A stretch of DNA of 33,353 nt from an uncultured Eubacteriales bacterium (GTDB taxonomy: Bacteria; Bacillota; Clostridia; Christensenellales; Borkfalkiaceae). Made by a program: the position numbers and the translations under genes. Positions 1 to 6,666 of the stretch are shown here, one piece after another. Numbering within the stretch: the stretch's first letter is position 1; each line of letters opens with the position of its first letter. The notes beneath the pieces are model-generated. The model searched no databases. It saw only the letters and a list, made by a program, of their open reading frames with translations, and had not been told where the DNA came from. The DNA is taken from the NCBI GenBank assembly GCA_905207235.1, contig CAJLKN010000016.1:1-33353 (forward strand), given 5' to 3'.

Positions 1-69
1 GTTTTCGCGCGGCGGCATTATTTATAAAAAATAATTACGGACGATAAGAATTGCAGAAGTTATATTTTT

Positions 70-103
70 GCCGCCGCGCGGAAAACGCGCGGCGGCTGTT
101 TTT
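70..103 (+). terminator. Intrinsic terminator upstream of the sigma-F operon
   Basis: An 11-bp perfect G+C-rich stem (70-80 with 86-96), a GAAAA loop and a T-rich tail (97-103). It probably ends a transcript entering from the left edge. Bases 5-15 repeat the 3' arm (CGCGCGGCGGC) and are also followed by an A/T-rich stretch, so an earlier terminator of nearly the same sequence may be cut by the window edge. Confidence 0.7.
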
Positions 104-196
104 ATGCCATTATAGTTTAAAAAGAGGCAAAATAAGTCAGGATGCGCGCATATAAACGCGTTAATATGTACATAAACGCAAGGAGGGATATGGCAA
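104..196 (+). promoter_or_regulatory. Leader of the spoIIA operon
   Basis: This A/T-rich stretch lies between the terminator and spoIIAA. spoIIA operons are normally read by SigH and then SigA-Spo0A, but no confident SigH -35/-10 pair is visible. A strong Shine-Dalgarno AGGAGG at 181-186 stands 10 nt before the GTG at 197. An ATG at 190 is in another frame and gives no SpoIIAA-like product. Confidence 0.4.
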
Positions 197-508
197 GTGA
201 AAGTGCAGACGTCGCGTTGCGGGGCAGAACTGCGCATAAAACTTATCGGCGACATGGACGAATATTCCGCCGCCGAAGTGCGTCGGATATGCGACAAACT
301 ACTGGATGAAAACCCCTCGGCGGAGAGTGTGGTAATAAATCTCGCCGAGGTCGCGTTCATGGACTCCACGGGCATAGGTTTTCTTATAGGAAGATACAAA
401 AAGGCCAAGCGCATGGGCGTGCCGCTCATGGTGGAAAAACCCAACTTCGCCGCAGACAAAGTTCTGTCGCTCAGCGGCATATATGCGCTTATTCCCAGAG
501 CTGATTAA
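197..508 (+). CDS. spoIIAA: Anti-sigma F factor antagonist SpoIIAA
   Basis: A 103-residue STAS-domain protein, first gene of the spoIIA operon. In the forespore, unphosphorylated SpoIIAA binds SpoIIAB and frees sigma F; SpoIIAB phosphorylates it on a conserved serine. That serine is recognisable as S57 in the D-S-T-G-I-G motif (56-61), and the flanking V-V-I-N-L and F-L-I-G segments fit the STAS fold. The length is close to the usual 110-117 residues. The start is GTG, chosen because it follows AGGAGG by 10 nt. spoIIAB follows after 15 nt, in the standard order. The activating phosphatase SpoIIE is not in the window. Confidence 0.93.
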   Translation: MKVQTSRCGAELRIKLIGDMDEYSAAEVRRICDKLLDENPSAESVVINLAEVAFMDSTGIGFLIGRYKKAKRMGVPLMVEKPNFAADKVLSLSGIYALIPRAD

Positions 509-523
509 TCAGGTGGAGACAGT

Positions 524-961
524 ATGACCAAGAATTATCTTAAATTACAATTTTATTCCCTTCCCCAGAACCAGGCGTTCGCGCGCGATGCGGTCGCCGC
601 TTTCTGCGTGGAATTAAATCCGTCTCTTTCCGCGCTTTCCGACGTCAAAACTGCGGTTTCGGAGGCGGTTACAAATTGCATGGTGCACGCATACAGGGGC
701 AATCTCGGCATTATTACCGTCGAATGCGAAATAGAAGACAGAACGCTACATATCAAGGTCAGCGACACGGGCAGGGGTATAGACGATATAGAAAAAGCCA
801 TTCAGCCTTTCTATACAACTCTGCCCGACGACGAACGCTCGGGAATGGGTTTTACCATAATGCAGACTTTTATGGACGATTTCAAAGTCAACTCCATAAA
901 GGGCGAGGGCACCGTCGTCTATATGACCAAACAATTTGAAGCGGAAGTGGAGAATGCTTGA
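524..961 (+). CDS. spoIIAB: Anti-sigma F factor / serine kinase SpoIIAB
   Basis: A 145-residue GHKL-fold ATPase that holds sigma F inactive and phosphorylates SpoIIAA. The N box is visible as S-E-A-V-T-N-C-M-V-H-A-Y (about 46-57, with the Mg-binding Asn), the G1 box as D-T-G-R-G-I (about 81-86) and the G2 loop as S-G-M-G-F (about 106-110). The length matches the B. subtilis protein (146). An AGGTGG ribosome binding site is at 511-516. Its last eight bases overlap the start of sigF, so translation of inhibitor and sigma factor is probably coupled. Confidence 0.94.
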   Translation: MTKNYLKLQFYSLPQNQAFARDAVAAFCVELNPSLSALSDVKTAVSEAVTNCMVHAYRGNLGIITVECEIEDRTLHIKVSDTGRGIDDIEKAIQPFYTTLPDDERSGMGFTIMQTFMDDFKVNSIKGEGTVVYMTKQFEAEVENA

Positions 962-1679
962 CGTTGAGGCGACAAACGCTTACATCGACAGGGCGAAGGC
1001 GGGCGACGCCTCCGCCAAGGAGATGTTGTTAAAGGAAAACGACAACCTGATAAAGAGTATAGTAAGAAGATATCTGGGAAAGGGCGTCGAATACGACGAC
1101 CTTTATCAGCTTGCGGGAATAGGTCTTTTAAAGGCGATAAACGGCTTCGACAAAAGTTACGGCGTGCGCTTTTCGACCTACGCCGTCCCCATGATAGCGG
1201 GCGAAATCAAGCGATTTATGCGCGACGACGGATCTATAAAGGTCAGCCGAAGCATCAAGGCGGAAGCCAAGCGCATAAACGCCTTTGTGGAGGAATACGC
1301 CGCCGCCAACGGCACGCAGCCTACCATAAAGACCATTTCAGAAAAATTTTCTATGCCGCCCGCCGAGGTCGTGTTCACTATGGGCTCTTCGAGAATGCCC
1401 GTCTCGCTTTTCGCGCAGTCCGATTATAAGGACGAAAAATCGCAGTTTCTTCTCGACAGACTGCCCGCCGACGACAATCAGGAGGAGATAATCGACCTCA
1501 TGGAGCTGCGTTCTGCCATTTCGGGTCTCGCCGAAAGGGATAAAAAGGTAATAATGCTCCGATATTTCCGCGACATGACGCAGGCGGAAGTCGCCTCCAT
1601 GATGGGCGTTTCGCAGGTGCAGGTTTCGCGCATAGAAAACAGAATAATGGAACAATTCCGCAAAAAACTTACAGGCTGA
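954..1679 (+). CDS. sigF: RNA polymerase sigma-F factor
   Basis: A 241-residue sigma-70 family factor, the first forespore-specific sigma factor. Region 2 is clear (D-D-L-Y-Q-L-A-G-I-G-L-L-K-A, then the region 2.3/2.4 stretch F-S-T-Y-A-V-P-M-I-A-G-E-I-K-R-F), as is the region 4 helix-turn-helix (M-T-Q-A-E-V-A-S-M-M-G-V-S-Q-V-Q-V-S-R-I-E) near the C-terminus. A TTG start at 936 would add six residues, but ATG 954 fits the family and gives an 8-nt ATGCTTGA overlap with spoIIAB. Identity as sigF rather than sigG rests mainly on its place after spoIIAA and spoIIAB. A strong hairpin ends the operon; no spoVA genes follow. Confidence 0.94.
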   Translation: MLDVEATNAYIDRAKAGDASAKEMLLKENDNLIKSIVRRYLGKGVEYDDLYQLAGIGLLKAINGFDKSYGVRFSTYAVPMIAGEIKRFMRDDGSIKVSRSIKAEAKRINAFVEEYAAANGTQPTIKTISEKFSMPPAEVVFTMGSSRMPVSLFAQSDYKDEKSQFLLDRLPADDNQEEIIDLMELRSAISGLAERDKKVIMLRYFRDMTQAEVASMMGVSQVQVSRIENRIMEQFRKKLTG

Positions 1680-1696
1680 AAATATTATGCTTTAAG

Positions 1697-1733
1697 GGGG
1701 CGGGCAAACGATTAGTTTGCCCGCCCCGCTTTA
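1697..1733 (+). terminator. Terminator after sigF
   Basis: A 13-bp perfect stem (1697-1709 with 1715-1727) with a GATTA loop. The T stretch after it is short (GCTTTA), so the stem rather than the tail is the strong part. Confidence 0.65.
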
Positions 1734-1759
1734 CATTTGCCTTTGCACGGTGGTATAAT
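1730..1759 (+). promoter_or_regulatory. SigA-type promoter of the aminotransferase gene
   Basis: TTTACA (1730-1735), an 18-nt spacer and TATAAT (1754-1759), with an extended -10 TGG directly before it. Transcription would start near 1766, leaving a leader of about 25 nt with AAGG as a weak ribosome binding site. Confidence 0.65.
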
Positions 1760-1790
1760 AAATAAAATAACTTATTGGGTAAGGTAAATT

Positions 1791-2975
1791 ATGATAAATG
1801 AGACAAGCGTTCAGCTCGGTTCGGTGCGTTCTGTAATACGCGAGCTGTTCGAATACGGCAAAAAGCGCAAGGCGGAAATAGGCGAGGAAAACGTGTTCGA
1901 TTTTTCTCTCGGCAATCCCAGCGTCGCACCCCCCGAAGAGGTCAACAAAACTCTGATATCCATACTTAAAAATCAGGACGCGGTGGCTGTTCACGGCTAC
2001 ACCTCGGCGCAGGGCGATTTTTCCGTGCGGAAAGCCGTCTCCGATTACATAAACAAGAACTTTCCCGTCGGCATGTCGCCCGACCTTATCTACATGACGT
2101 GCGGCGCGGCGGCTTCGCTCTGCATAACGTTGAACGCGCTTTTGTGCGAGGGCGACGAGGTCATAACAATCGCGCCGTTCTTCCCCGAATACAGCGTGTT
2201 TGTCAGCCACGCCCGCGGAAAACTTGTGCCCGTAATGGGCGCGGATGGCACATTCCAGCCCGACCTCGACGCCATAAAAAGGGCTATAACGCCCGCGACA
2301 AAGGCAATTTTAATCAATTCGCCCAACAATCCTTCGGGCGTAGTCTATACAAAGGACAAGATTGAGGGGTTATGTAAGATTTTACAGGAATGTAAGGAAA
2401 AAGGACAGACGATATATCTCATATCCGATGAGCCCTACCGCGAGCTGACGTACGGGAACGTGCAGGTGCCGTATATAATGAATTATTATGACGACAGCCT
2501 TGTTTGCTATTCATTTTCTAAATCGCTTTCTCTCCCCGGCGAGAGAATAGGATATATTGCAGTCAGTCCTAAAATGAAAAATGCAGGCGAAGTTTACGCC
2601 GCGCTCTGCGGCGCGGGCAGGGCTTTGGGCTATGTCTGCGCGCCGTCGCTCTTTCAGAAACTGGTCAAAGAGGTCATCGGCAAAACTTCGGATATATCCG
2701 TCTATGAGCGCAACCGCGACACTCTCGTTTCCGCGCTCACGTCTTACGGCTACGAGGTCGTCCGTCCCGACGGAGCGTTCTATCTTTTCGTAAAGACGCT
2801 CGAGCCTAACTCTGACGAGTTTGCGGAGAGGGCAAAAAAATACGAGCTGTTGCTCGTCTCCGCAAAATCTTTCGGCGTGGAGGGGTATGTCCGCATATCC
2901 TACTGCGTTTCGCCGGAAATGATAAAAAAATCTCTCCCCGCGTTCAAAGCCCTCGCCGACAGTTACAAAAATTAA
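1791..2975 (+). CDS. PLP-dependent aminotransferase, class I/II
   Basis: A 394-residue fold type I aminotransferase of the aspartate aminotransferase superfamily, moving an amino group between an amino acid and a 2-oxo acid. The PLP Schiff-base lysine is K244 in S-F-S-K-S-L-S-L-P-G-E-R-I-G-Y. The N-S-P-N-N-P-S-G motif (176-183) supplies the Asn that contacts PLP, and the pyridine-nitrogen Asp is D213 in I-S-D-E-P-Y-R-E. The C-terminal small domain holds R-I-S-Y near 365, giving the substrate carboxylate-binding Arg. The gene is monocistronic, with its own promoter and a hairpin after it. Substrate cannot be fixed from sequence; aspartate, alanine or an aromatic amino acid are all possible. 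Confidence 0.88.
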   Translation: MINETSVQLGSVRSVIRELFEYGKKRKAEIGEENVFDFSLGNPSVAPPEEVNKTLISILKNQDAVAVHGYTSAQGDFSVRKAVSDYINKNFPVGMSPDLIYMTCGAAASLCITLNALLCEGDEVITIAPFFPEYSVFVSHARGKLVPVMGADGTFQPDLDAIKRAITPATKAILINSPNNPSGVVYTKDKIEGLCKILQECKEKGQTIYLISDEPYRELTYGNVQVPYIMNYYDDSLVCYSFSKSLSLPGERIGYIAVSPKMKNAGEVYAALCGAGRALGYVCAPSLFQKLVKEVIGKTSDISVYERNRDTLVSALTSYGYEVVRPDGAFYLFVKTLEPNSDEFAERAKKYELLLVSAKSFGVEGYVRISYCVSPEMIKKSLPAFKALADSYKN

Positions 2976-2984
2976 ATAAAAAAT

Positions 2985-3012
2985 AAAAGCCGCGCTATTT
3001 AGCGCGGCTTTT
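2985..3012 (+). terminator. Terminator after the aminotransferase gene
   Basis: A 12-bp perfect stem (2985-2996 with 3001-3012) with an ATTT loop. The 3' arm ends in TTTT and the 5' arm begins with AAAA, so it can act on both strands. Confidence 0.75.
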
Positions 3013-3017
3013 AAATT

Positions 3018-3046
3018 GCATTGCCGCATGAGTGTTGCGGCAATGC
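3018..3046. repeat. Inverted repeat between convergent genes
   Basis: A perfect 11-bp inverted repeat (GCATTGCCGCA at 3018-3028, complement at 3036-3046) with a 7-nt loop. It has no T run on either side. It lies between the aminotransferase gene and the convergent PH-domain gene; a secondary terminator or a protein site are both possible. Confidence 0.5.
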
Positions 3047-3094
3047 GTAATTAAAGGAGCGTATAGGGGAACTATACCTATGACGCAGTCTGTG

Positions 3095-3532
3095 TTATCT
3101 GTTTAACGCCCCAGCCATCGCCTTAGCCATTTCGGCAGCCTGGCTTTTGACCTTATCTTCCGAATACTGCTCGATCTGTGCGTTAAGGCGCTGTTTGAAC
3201 GTTTCCGCCTTGGCAATATTGAAGAAGTGATACGAACCTGCGGCGGTGGTTATGGTAATGTCTCCGTAGTTGAAAATTTTACCGAAAAGTCCGCTCTTTA
3301 CTGCCACATTCTGCACTTTGTCGAGCGCAGAATCCATCGAAGCTGAATTAATAAAGCCTCTTTTGCCGATAACTTTTTTGTTGGTTATAGCAAGTTCGGT
3401 AGTAAATATGTCTATAAGATTGCGTATAAGCCTCAGTCTGAATATCGACGTGATAATCGTAATGTAAGATATTCTGCCCTTGTAGATAATCTTTTCGTTT
3501 GACGAAAGATGATTTTCAACATACTTGCCCAT
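3095..3532 (-). CDS. Bacterial PH-domain (bPH2-like) protein
   Basis: A 145-residue protein of unknown function. The segment T-T-E-L-A-I-T-N-K-K-V-I-G-K-R-G-F (44-60), then L-D-K-V-Q-N-V-A-V-K-S-G-L-F-G-K-I-F-N-Y-G (70-90) and I-T-I-T-T-A-A-G (92-99), is the conserved core of the YdbS/YdbT bPH2 domain. Such domains usually follow a two-helix membrane hairpin. Here only residues 22-42 are hydrophobic and they are broken by several Arg, so this version may be peripheral or soluble. The C-terminus is Ala/Lys/Glu-rich. AAGGAG lies 12 nt before the ATG. The gene is divergent from a small XRE regulator and shares its control region. Both are richer in A+T than their neighbours, which hints at transfer. 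Confidence 0.72.
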   Translation of the reverse strand: MGKYVENHLSSNEKIIYKGRISYITIITSIFRLRLIRNLIDIFTTELAITNKKVIGKRGFINSASMDSALDKVQNVAVKSGLFGKIFNYGDITITTAAGSYHFFNIAKAETFKQRLNAQIEQYSEDKVKSQAAEMAKAMAGALNR

Positions 3533-3591
3533 TGTGTTTTCATTCTCCTTAACTTTTGTTTTATTTGACAGGTTTTTATGACCTTGGTTAC

Positions 3592-3642
3592 ATAATACAT
3601 CACTTTATGGTGTAAGTCAACTGTTTTACACCACAAAATGAT
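3592..3642 (-). promoter_or_regulatory. Promoter of the PH-domain gene with overlapping inverted-repeat operator
   Basis: On the minus strand TTGACT (3620-3615), a 17-nt spacer and TATTAT (3597-3592) form a good SigA promoter. Lying over its -35 and spacer are two 17-bp half-sites, 3599-3615 and the complement of 3626-3642, identical at 15 of 17 positions; the inner TGGTGTAA/TTACACCA parts match exactly. This is a likely operator for the adjacent XRE-type regulator. On the plus strand TTGACA at 3565-3570 has only a poor -10 (CATAAT at 3591-3596, 20-nt spacer). Confidence 0.7.
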
Positions 3643-3653
3643 ATTTTTTATAT

Positions 3654-3866
3654 ATGGAAACAGCAAAGACAGTAGGTAACAACATTAAAATTGCCAGAAA
3701 AGCCAAAGGGCTTACGCAGAGCCAGGTGGCGAAAGAAATGTTCATGACGCAGCAACAGTACAGCCGCTTTGAAAACGGAGTTTTCGAGCTAAATTATGAG
3801 CAGATTTTAAAACTGTGCGAACTTCTGGAAGTAACCCCAAACTACATTTTCGGTTATGAAGACTGA
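3654..3866 (+). CDS. Small XRE-family transcriptional regulator
   Basis: A 70-residue protein made almost entirely of one Cro/C1-type helix-turn-helix. Residues 8-30 hold the first helices and the turn (I-A-R-K-A-K-G-L-T-Q-S-Q-V-A-K-E-M). Recognition-helix residues T-Q-Q-Q-Y-S-R-F-E-N-G follow at 32-42, and the domain closes with L-C-E-L-L-E-V-T-P-N-Y-I-F-G. There is no effector domain. It is divergent from the PH-domain gene, and the inverted repeat at 3599-3642 lies between them, suggesting repression of that gene and perhaps of itself. No ribosome binding site precedes the ATG; an extended -10-like TGATATTTT at 3639-3647 would place the transcript start on or next to the ATG. Confidence 0.85.
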   Translation: METAKTVGNNIKIARKAKGLTQSQVAKEMFMTQQQYSRFENGVFELNYEQILKLCELLEVTPNYIFGYED

Positions 3867-3902
3867 AAAAAAGGCGGCGCCGATTAAAAAATCGGCGCCG
3901 CC
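3865..3902 (-). terminator. Terminator of argH, shared with the regulator gene
   Basis: A 13-bp stem (3873-3885 with 3890-3902) with an AAAA loop. Read on the minus strand it is followed by a run of seven T (complement of 3866-3872), an excellent terminator for argH. In the plus direction the tail is only weakly T-rich, so it ends the XRE gene less well. Confidence 0.8.
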
Positions 3903-3986
3903 TCAATTATCTCAATTATTTTATTGTATCCTGAATTATGATTTTCTGAATTTTCCTGCGATTGCGGCAAGGTAAAACAATAAGTT

Positions 3987-5366
3987 TTACTTGCAGTACT
4001 TTGCAAGGCGCTTTTTGAGCGATTTTATGTTTTCCCTGACGCACGCTTCGGCAGCTCCGCCGTATGAAGTCCTTGCGTCGGCGCAGGCGCGCGCCTTTAC
4101 GACTTCGGTTATGTCGGAGGAGAAATGCTCGTCGAAAGAGAAGTACTCCTCGGCGGTCATGTTCTGCAAGGTGCGCTTGTTCTCAATGCACCAGCGCACG
4201 ATTTTGCCCGTAACGGCGTGCGCCGTGCGGAAAGGTACGCCCTTTTTGGCAAGGTAGTCGGCAACGTCCGTCGCGCAGCAGAACTCGCTTTCGGCGGCTT
4301 TGGCCATCTTTTTGGTTTTAAGCGTTATAGCGGGCAGCATTTCCGCCATAATGTTCAGGCTGTTTATAACCTGCCTTTCGGCGTCGAAAAAGCCTTCCTT
4401 GTCCTCCTGCAAATCTTTGTTGTAGGCAAGCGGAACGGCTTTAATGGTCGTAAGCAGCGCCATAAGATGACCGTAAACGCGCCCCGTCTTGCCGCGCATG
4501 AGTTCGGGAATGTCGGGGTTCTTTTTCTGCGGCATTATGGATGAGCCCGTAGAATATGCGTCGGCAATTTCGAAGTAGCCGAACTCTTCGGTCGAATATA
4601 AAATAATGTCTTCGCACAGGCGGGAAAGGTGCGCCATAACCATAGAGGCATCAAAAAGATATTCCGCCACAAAGTCGCGGTCGGAAACGCCGTCAAGCGA
4701 GTTTTCGCAAGGGCGGTCGAACTCCAAAAGGCGGCAGGTTATGTCGCGGTCGATGGGGTAGGAAGTCCCCGCCAGCGCGCCGCTGCCCAAGGGCATTACG
4801 TTTGCACGCGTGCGGGACGAGGCAACTCTGTCGAGGTCGCGCATAAACATTTCGGCATACGCCGCAAAGAAATGTCCCGCGCACATGGGCTGTGCTTTTC
4901 TTAAATGCGTGTAGCCGGGCATAATGTATCTGAGCCCGTTTTTAGCGCAGTCGATGAGCGACTGAACGAGCCATACAAGGCTTTCGGTCATGCTGTCGAA
5001 AGCCGAGCGAACGTACAGGCGGAAGTCGGTTGCGACCTGATCGTTGCGCGAGCGCGCGGTGTGCAGTTTTTTGCCCGCGTCGCCGATGCGGGATACGAGT
5101 TCGTTTTCTACAAACGAATGAATGTCCTCCGCGCCGACGATTTCCAATTTACCGCTCTCAATGTCTGCGGAAATATCGTTGAGCGCGGTGCATATTGCGC
5201 GGCTCTCGTCCTCGGAAATAATTCCGCAGTTGCCCAGCATGGTGGCGTGAGCGATAGACGCCATAATATCAACCGCCCAAAGCTGTTTGTCGAACGGAAG
5301 CGAATCGTTGAAAAGGTCTGCGTTCTTTGCAGTCGGCGCGTCGAAGCGCCCTTCCCACAGTTTCAT
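3987..5366 (-). CDS. argH: Argininosuccinate lyase
   Basis: A 459-residue enzyme that splits argininosuccinate into arginine and fumarate, the last step of arginine synthesis; it acts as a homotetramer in the cytoplasm. The fumarase/aspartase superfamily signature G-S-S-I-M-P-Q-K-K-N-P-D is at 274-285 and includes the catalytic serine loop. H-T-A-R-S-R-N-D-Q (102-110) and the Thr-His pair of G-Y-T-H-L (151-155) form the rest of the active site. Length is normal. The start follows ACAGGGG by several bases. argG and the other arg genes are absent here, so argH stands alone, with its own promoter overlapping that of ruvC. Confidence 0.97.
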   Translation of the reverse strand: MKLWEGRFDAPTAKNADLFNDSLPFDKQLWAVDIMASIAHATMLGNCGIISEDESRAICTALNDISADIESGKLEIVGAEDIHSFVENELVSRIGDAGKKLHTARSRNDQVATDFRLYVRSAFDSMTESLVWLVQSLIDCAKNGLRYIMPGYTHLRKAQPMCAGHFFAAYAEMFMRDLDRVASSRTRANVMPLGSGALAGTSYPIDRDITCRLLEFDRPCENSLDGVSDRDFVAEYLFDASMVMAHLSRLCEDIILYSTEEFGYFEIADAYSTGSSIMPQKKNPDIPELMRGKTGRVYGHLMALLTTIKAVPLAYNKDLQEDKEGFFDAERQVINSLNIMAEMLPAITLKTKKMAKAAESEFCCATDVADYLAKKGVPFRTAHAVTGKIVRWCIENKRTLQNMTAEEYFSFDEHFSSDITEVVKARACADARTSYGGAAEACVRENIKSLKKRLAKYCK

Positions 5367-5385
5367 ACTATACCCCTGTAAAAAA

Positions 5386-5438
5386 TTGACTTAAAATTTA
5401 TTTCATTATATAATATTCAGGTAAACTAATCAAGTCAA
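5386..5438. promoter_or_regulatory. Overlapping divergent promoters of argH and ruvC
   Basis: Plus strand: TTGACT (5386-5391), a 17-nt spacer, TATAAT (5409-5414), reading to ruvC. Minus strand: TTGACT (5438-5433), a 17-nt spacer, TATTAT (5415-5410), reading to argH. The two -10 hexamers share five base pairs, so only one polymerase can open the site at a time. Confidence 0.8.
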
Positions 5439-5462
5439 AAATGCGGAAGTCGGGCATAATTT

Positions 5463-5960
5463 ATGATAATTTTGGGCATTGACCCCGGTTACGGCACAAT
5501 GGGGTACGGCGTTATAGAAAAACTCAATAACGGCAACACCCTGCCCGTTGACTACGGAGTGGTAACAACGCCCAAGGCGGAAAGTTTCCCCGTGCGCCTC
5601 GCCATGCTAGAAGAGGGGCTCAACCGCATTTTTGCAAAGTACAAGCCCGAAGAGATAGCGGTGGAGGAGCTGTTTTTCACCAAAAACGTTACGACGGGCA
5701 TACCCGTCGCCCATGCAAGGGGAGTAATACTTCTCGCCGCCGTCAAATATTGCGGCAAGCTCTACGAATACACTCCCATGCAGATAAAGCAGGCTCTCAC
5801 CGGCTACGGCAAGGCGGATAAAGTGCAGATGATGCACGTGGTAACCTCCCTTCTGCACCTCAAAAGCATTCCCCGCCCCGACGACGCCGCCGACGCTCTC
5901 GCGGTCGCGCTCTGCCATGCGCACACCTCGCGCTTCGGCGAAATGTTCGGCATAAGGTAA
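5463..5960 (+). CDS. ruvC: Holliday junction resolvase RuvC
   Basis: A 165-residue RNase H-fold endonuclease that cuts Holliday junctions symmetrically together with RuvAB. The four acidic catalytic residues are visible: D7 in G-I-D-P-G, E68 or E69 in A-V-E-E-L-F-F, and D141 and D144 in R-P-D-D-A-A-D-A-L. Length is typical. The ribosome binding site is weak. It is the first gene of a ruvC-ruvA-ruvB-queA transcript, with about 95 nt before ruvA. Confidence 0.96.
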   Translation: MIILGIDPGYGTMGYGVIEKLNNGNTLPVDYGVVTTPKAESFPVRLAMLEEGLNRIFAKYKPEEIAVEELFFTKNVTTGIPVAHARGVILLAAVKYCGKLYEYTPMQIKQALTGYGKADKVQMMHVVTSLLHLKSIPRPDDAADALAVALCHAHTSRFGEMFGIR

Positions 5961-5972
5961 GTTAAAAATTCA

Positions 5973-5995
5973 AAACGCGCGCAGAGAGCGCGTTT
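5973..5995. repeat. Hairpin between ruvC and ruvA
   Basis: An 8-bp stem (AAACGCGC at 5973-5980 with GCGCGTTT at 5988-5995) around a 7-nt loop. Only three T end the 3' arm, so full termination is unlikely; it may stabilise the ruvC message or act as a partial terminator. Confidence 0.4.
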
Positions 5996-6055
5996 GCGAT
6001 ATAAAATGTCCGCTTCGCCGCAAATGAGCGCGGAACGGGACAATCAGGGTAAATT

Positions 6056-6649
6056 ATGATAGGATATCTCAAAGGCAAAGTATTATATTCCACGGCAGAT
6101 TACGCCCTCATAGAGACGGGCGGAGTGGGCTACGAAGTCTATTGCTCGGCTTCGGCGTTTTCAAAGATGACGGACGGCGCGCAGTGCGAAGTTTACACAT
6201 ATATGCAGGTGAGCGAAGCCAACGGCGTCGTTCTGTACGGTTTTTCCTCTATCGAGGAAAAGAATATGTTCTTAAAGCTCATATCCGTTTCGGGCGTAGG
6301 ACCTAAAATGGGCATAGCCGTGCTTTCGGCGATGGATATCTCGGCGCTCGCGGCGGCAATCGCCACGCAGGACGTCAAAAGGCTTTCGTCCGTCAAGGGC
6401 TTGGGCAAAAAGACAGCGGAGCGCATAATTCTGGAACTCAGGGAAAAAGTGGGCGTCATAGGTCAGAGCGCCGTCGCTTCCGAAGGCTCGCCCGCCGCGG
6501 TAATTTCCGACGGCGACGAGGACGCGGTCGTCGCGCTCATGTCCTTGGGCTTTACCCGCGCGGAGAGTGCAAAGGCCGTCGCTTCGGCAAAGGCGGCGGG
6601 GGCGACGGGCGTGGAGCAGATTATAATGTCCGCGCTCAAAAATATGTAA
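6056..6649 (+). CDS. ruvA: Holliday junction DNA helicase subunit RuvA
   Basis: A 197-residue protein that binds the four-way junction as a tetramer and loads RuvB. The N-terminal OB-fold domain is residues 1-62. Two helix-hairpin-helix motifs follow: S-V-S-G-V-G-P-K-M-G (about 79-88) and S-V-K-G-L-G-K-K-T-A-E-R-I (about 114-126). After a flexible Ala/Ser/Gly linker comes the C-terminal RuvB-binding domain (D-A-V-V-A-L-M-S-L-G-F-T-R-A-E). AGGG precedes the start by about 9 nt. ruvB follows after 17 nt. Confidence 0.97.
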   Translation: MIGYLKGKVLYSTADYALIETGGVGYEVYCSASAFSKMTDGAQCEVYTYMQVSEANGVVLYGFSSIEEKNMFLKLISVSGVGPKMGIAVLSAMDISALAAAIATQDVKRLSSVKGLGKKTAERIILELREKVGVIGQSAVASEGSPAAVISDGDEDAVVALMSLGFTRAESAKAVASAKAAGATGVEQIIMSALKNM

Positions 6650-6666
6650 ACGAGCGGTAGAAATTT

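Noticed and set aside
104..190. SigH-type promoter for spoIIA
   Set aside because: AGGAT near 137 is the only -35-like match and no GAAT-type -10 stands at the right distance.
936..953. Upstream TTG start for sigF
   Set aside because: It adds six residues not typical of the family; ATG 954 fits the overlap pattern and family start. Similar upstream extensions of secF, recJ, cwlD and sigH were rejected for the same kind of reason.
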